Shown here piece after piece: positions 60,065-64,000 of a DNA stretch of 64,000 nucleotides. Under the pieces are notes generated by a model. That model was given only the letters and a program-made list of their open reading frames with translations. It had not been told where the DNA came from and ran no database searches. Every line of letters begins with the position of its first letter. Within the stretch, counting starts at the first letter, position 1. This DNA comes from Sipunculus nudus (Eukaryota; Annelida; Sipuncula; Golfingiida; Sipunculidae). The stretch covers positions 67,792,676 through 67,856,675 of the forward strand of contig CM049316.1 of NCBI GenBank assembly GCA_026874595.1, in the 5' to 3' direction. The position numbers and the translations under genes are program-made.

Positions 60065-60295
60065 TGTTGATCTAAGGGGGCGGTTCTGATATCTTATTTG
60101 TATTAACTGAAGATAATCATTGACACTTTCATTAAAAATAGGCCAGAAAACGCCGATCAGGCTGTTCGTTTTGTTTATATTCGACAAGGACATATAAACA
60201 CGTAAGCCAGAGTTTTGCAAATGGCGTTTTGCAACAAGTGACATTTCAATTTGCGCATATAAGCAACCAACCTTTTCATTGTTGTAAGAACATTT
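60065..60295 (-). repeat. Dispersed repeat family 'F', copy C (inverted, internally deleted)
   Basis: Read on the minus strand it gives AGGTTGGTTGCTTATATGCG, then GTCACTTGTTGCAAAACGCC, ATTTGCAAAACTCTGG, a GAATATAAACAAAACGAACAG block, TTTTCTGGCCTATTTTTAA, CAGTTAATACAAATAAGATA, and CCCCCTTAG. Compared with copies A and B it lacks the CCCC(A/G)CAT...TATAAA segment between the TTGCAAA core and the TATAAACAAAAC block. It therefore represents a deleted subfamily or an independent deletion. Confidence 0.75.
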
Positions 60296-60867
60296 TCTGG
60301 CTAGAATATCATAGTGTTCATTAAAATGTAGGCAGAGTAAATAAAAAACCCAAAAATTTACAGAGAAGATTGGTAAATAGATGGCTCTAATTTCGTATAT
60401 CTGTGTTTGTTTTTGGTTCAGTTTTATTTCTTCTGTTGTCTGTATACTTTCTTATTTCAACACCATAATTTGATAACTTTCGGTTGTGTTCGTTTCTGAT
60501 CTTGTGTCAAGGTTCACAAAATATTAGACAAATCTGGAGGACAAACACTAGCTATATATAGGCACAATGCAAGCCGTTAATCTGAGATGGACTGCTTTGT
60601 CTCTAAGCTCCCTCTATATATAGCTCAGCCAATGTAAACCCATATCAACCAATAAACAACTTGCTTCATCCTACATATTGCTGTCATTTATTCAATTACA
60701 ACCCAGACAGACAATGGCAGTTTCCATGAACTTTAAATTTCTCCGACTAAACAAGAACATGAACAAATCAAGAAAGCAGTGGCTTATATAGCCAACCGAA
60801 ATGACCTAGGTTGACAAATGTTTGCACAGTAAGTTGAGGACTAATGGAGTATTTGTGAAGGTCGCCC
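60296..60867. other. Gene-less stretch
   Basis: AT-rich sequence. Inverted words TAGCTATATATAGG (about 60,549) and CTATATATAGCTC (about 60,613) bracket 50 bp and may form a weak stem. Confidence 0.45.
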
Positions 60868-60926
60868 GTCTGCCTTGGCCACTGCGAGGCTATGACCTCG
60901 GGGCAAAGGTCATTGGCCTAGCAGAC
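60868..60926. repeat. Imperfect 59-bp palindrome with AGGTCA-type half-sites
   Basis: Outer arms GTCTGCCTTGGCC and GGCCTAGCAGAC pair imperfectly. Inner arms ATGACCT (60,892-60,898) and AGGTCAT (60,907-60,913) pair perfectly around an eight-base loop. It can fold as a hairpin. The inner arms also match nuclear-receptor half-sites in everted arrangement, but a single such match is weak evidence for regulation. Confidence 0.6.
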
Positions 60927-61839
60927 GACACCTGAGGTGAAACAACATGGAATGTTTCTGCGATGTCCATTAGTAGAGTATACATCATTCATTTATTATG
61001 GAGCAGCTGTTGGTTGTTTTGACACAAGAAATCTTCAAGAAATGGAGGATTAGTTTGTGTAAGAACCTAACACTTTGATGTATGTATGTTCCACGTCTGT
61101 TTCTCCCGCCTTGCAGCCCAGGGTATGTGTAGACAATGTGTTGATTTCTAAGTCTGTTTTATCTCACTGGAATGTTGTTGACGGCTTGAGCAGAAACAAG
61201 CAAATTTTCCCGCCTTCGATCGTCACTCTGTTACTGAAAATACTGGTATACAAGTGTTTGCTCGTTAAGGGGACTTTGAGACCAATAAAAGTAAAAGTAG
61301 TCCTCCTAGGATGCCCTAGATTTCCTGATAATAACAAAATATGGAACAACATGTAGTCTCGAATGCATATTGTGCATATTCAAATTTGCTTTCGAGAAAT
61401 CAGGCCGAGTTCAATACATAACACTATATCACATGTTTTAAAGATTAATGTACATGCACGAACTACTAACAGAATAATACAAAATAATAACATTGTTTAA
61501 TAGTAGCGTATGTTTTTATCATTTTGCAACGTGTATTCCTTAAATTTTCTGTCATATTACTTTTGTATGCTTTCCGTTGCAGTCATCATAATACATATAT
61601 ACATATAGTTCTTTGCCTTTGCATACAGTAAATAGGTTCAGATGGTCATTATAACGACGAATACGTTGTCAGCCCTATTGATAAAAAATTCTGGGATGAT
61701 AGGTATGAGTATCAAATAGCAACCATTAGTTTTAGAATGGTTCGTTTTAACGCCAGTGCTCATATTTGCAAAGCCTCAGTCCGCTTACCGGGCTTAATGA
61801 CGGAGAAGCTCTGACCCACACAGCTGGAGCTCACACATG
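60927..61839. other. Gene-less stretch
   Basis: AT-rich sequence. Opposed frames at 61,075-61,356 (plus, 93 codons) and 61,164-61,352 (minus) show no recognisable domain. Confidence 0.5.
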
Positions 61840-62100
61840 GCCGATGTTGTCCCCGATTTACCCCGACGGACATCGGTTTACATAGGAACCATGATCGGGA
61901 AACACAGGTAAAGTCGGGAGGAAATCAAAAGGTTAAGCAAGATCGCTGAGACATCGGCGTATTTGTTCTCGATCAAACTTTTCGACTTTATTAAATCCGG
62001 TTTACATCGGGATAACTTCGGGTTTTCATCATGAAACATCTAGATACATCGATAAACCTGGGTATAGACATTATCGGGTTAACACAAAGTTATCGGAAGG
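61840..62100. repeat. Degenerate ATCGG/TTTAC-rich repeat
   Basis: Words of the type ACATCGG-TTTACAT, ATCGGGAAAC, ACATCGGCGTATTT, ACATCGGGATAAC, ACATCGATAAACC and TTATCGGGTTAAC recur every few tens of bases. A related pair with exact 20-bp spacing (TTTGATTAACCTCG at 62,431 and 62,451) lies beyond the next element. This reads as an old minisatellite or the interior of a decayed mobile element. Confidence 0.5.
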
Positions 62101-62108
62101 CGCCGTCT

Positions 62109-62364
62109 GCGGGGGACATTGAAATTGGTAGCGTCCGTCCGTCCGTCCGTCACAAATATGATGTTTACGCAATAACGTAAAAACAAATTGACATACAGTC
62201 ACCATACTGACATCACTGATGCAACTCATGATATGCTAGACTAGTTCGATTATGGACGACCTTGATGCACAGTCACCAAACTTGAAAAAAAACAAATTGT
62301 CACTAAACTCTCAGCATTGACACTCCTCATTAAGGGCTATACTTTCCCAACAGGCGGGGGACAT
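62109..62364 (+). mobile_element. GCGGGGGACAT-bounded dispersed element (mollusc-like)
   Basis: The 11-mer GCGGGGGACAT is present at 62,109-62,119 and 62,354-62,364 as direct repeats 245 bp apart. Just inside the first copy is a (GTCC)n stretch (62,133-62,150), followed by ACGTAAAAACAAATTGACAT and a GACCTTGATGCACAGTCACC block. From memory, GCGGGGGACAT with (GTCC)n is characteristic of an abundant dispersed or tandem repeat in mollusc genomes. The direct repeats could be successive unit starts of a tandem arrangement. No coding sequence is present. Confidence 0.6.
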
Positions 62365-63305
62365 ATACCTGATCTGTGCCATTTGTCTTTATAGTCATCG
62401 GAGTAACTTCGGCAGACATCTCGACGCGCATTTGATTAACCTCGGCTATGTTTGATTAACCTCGAGACATGTGTTCATATAGTAGCTATTATTAATGTCT
62501 AGACTTCATATAATTATTTAGGAAAACCTCTGAGACTGAGCTATAATAGATTTGAGGTGAATTTGTTGCTGTTGCTGCTGCAGAACGTGTTCATAATTAT
62601 GGTTTATTTAAAATGTTAACTATTACATTTGAAGATGAAAACCTAGAATATGATGATGACGATGAAGAGGGGATATTGATGAATGATAATTAAAGTAATG
62701 ATACCATCACCATAACGATATTCATAATGAATATGTCACCATGGTACTTATCAGCCATAGTTGTCGTTATTTAATCTGAATTTTATTTATTTTGTCACAA
62801 GACTTTACCTAAGTAACGCTCAAAACTGAATTACAAAATGCACACGAAAACAATACACTGAGGATGGGCCAAAATCCATAATACTCAAGACTGCAGCCTG
62901 TGACCTGTGCCCTACTGGCCACTGTAAGGAAAATATATAGAGAAGGTTGCTGTATAGGAAAGATGTACCGGCTGTGGCAGCCCTTGCTCTCCGCAGTCAG
63001 ATGACCGTTAAACAGCATACCTGTTGACTGGTGTTTGCTCAGCTAGCAATCATACACGAGATTGCTGCGTCTGGTTAGTGTGTCTGACGGTGCACAGGGC
63101 TTAGGCGTCCGTGCGTGCGTATGTCATGATATTTTCCTTGCCAAACCCAGTTCTAAGCTTTGGCCAATACATTATATGTTTGACCAACAGAGCCTTAATT
63201 AATTTCCTTAGCATTATGACTTGCAAAATATTTTACATATGATACTTGGACAGTATGGTGGCCCCAACAACGTGCTCCAATTCGTTGGGACTAAACGGGC
63301 AATTC
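62365..63305. other. Gene-less stretch
   Basis: No supported gene. A short GCTGTTGCTGCTGCAG run near 62,566 and GATGATGACGATGAAGAGG near 62,652 are trinucleotide-like low complexity. The minus-strand frame 62,809-63,018 has no recognisable motif. Confidence 0.5.
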
Positions 63306-63337
63306 TTTTTTTTTTTTTTGGGGGGGGGGGGGGGGGG
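63306..63337. repeat. T14-G18 homopolymer junction
   Basis: Fourteen T (63,306-63,319) run directly into eighteen G (63,320-63,337). Lengths of such runs are prone to sequencing error. Confidence 0.9.
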
Positions 63338-64000
63338 AAGTATAGATCATATTTCAAATAAATCAATAATTCATGTATTAATAAAGAAACTTTAGGATAA
63401 TTATTGGAATTACCTTCTGAACAGATGGTAATTATTTCTGTGGAATAAAAAATATTTCCAATGGTTTTGAATCTCATTGATTAATCCTTATATACAGCAA
63501 GGGTATGACCAAAGACTATTGATAAATATAACATAGACCATCAAGCCATACAATGATAGACATAAAACGTGCTCTTAATCCAGGAAATGGTCTTCCAGAT
63601 TACAGATTTATTATGAATACTCCTCAACCACATATGTTATATGATAATATAACGTGACTGGAATGCGTTTGCTTGACCTGAAGTAGTTATCTGGTTTTCA
63701 GATTAGGCCACACCAAACATTCTGATCGTTTTGCCGGTTCTGGGACAAAATATTAACAACAAAATATACTGTTATAAATGACAAATATGTATGATTTTAG
63801 CTTCATCCGCATGTTATCATTTTGGTGGTTGGTGGGTTATTTGATTGGCTTGCCTAATACCAAATTTCCTTTAAACTTTACTGATTTTGGTTTAATTTTA
63901 GGGAGGTAAGGGGTACACTTGTCAGCGAGGAAATCTGGATCGCCATAACTTGTGTGTGAGAAAGTTTCTTTACCATTATTTTATATTGAAGGCATTATGT
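63338..64000. other. Gene-less stretch to window end
   Basis: AT-rich sequence; nothing recognised. Confidence 0.5.

Noticed and set aside
1-64000. Telomeric repeats, rRNA, snRNA or histone clusters
   Set aside because: No TTAGGG-type arrays and no recognisable rRNA, snRNA or histone sequence were seen on either strand.
1-64000. Integrated viral or LTR retrovirus-like sequences
   Set aside because: No long terminal repeats, primer-binding sites, or gag/pol-like reading frames were recognised.

Overview
This 64 kb window is eukaryotic, gene-poor and dominated by repeats. The AT-rich sequence, long (TA)n/(CA)n/(CT)n/(GATA)n runs, poly-G/poly-C tracts, non-LTR retrotransposon tails with a GGCGGAGG end motif, CGCGA-rich stretches and a GCGGGGGACAT/(GTCC)n element all suggest a marine invertebrate, most likely a mollusc. 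That taxonomic call is an inference from repeat style and cannot be proven here. I found no convincing protein-coding exon, tRNA, rRNA or CRISPR locus. Every open frame is short, lacks recognisable family motifs, or lies inside repeats.

Layout. Positions 1-13,732 are a mosaic of single-copy-looking AT-rich DNA, minisatellites (26 bp at 22-171, an AT-rich about 40-50 bp unit at 2,161-2,625, 20 bp at 10,181-10,333), microsatellites, and diverged dispersed elements. Positions 13,733-53,292 (about 39.6 kb, over 60% of the window) are one uninterrupted satellite array. Its 49-bp monomer is organised into a 139-bp trimer of types A (49), B (49) and C (41, with an 8-bp deletion). The trimers are grouped into kilobase superblocks marked by two insertion-like variant blocks, called here P (187 bp) and Q (235 bp). 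The outermost units, best seen at 53,021-53,292, are plain 49-bp monomers without trimer phasing. Positions 53,293-64,000 return to AT-rich DNA with dispersed repeats.

The main result is the three-level satellite. Distances between equivalent landmarks fit 139n + 48m bp almost exactly, which is what in-register unequal exchange between trimers would produce. Recent duplications (for example a 2,643-bp tandem pair around 42.4-47.6 kb) and recombinant junctions (33.35 kb; 48.47 and 50.09 kb) are visible. The monomeric edges and homogenised centre resemble the layout of primate alpha satellite, so a centromeric, pericentromeric or heterochromatic role is a reasonable hypothesis, but nothing in the sequence proves it. 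A second dispersed family has three copies here, two of them flanking the array in the same orientation.

All alignments and period counts were done by eye. Copy numbers and identities are approximate unless a specific distance is given.
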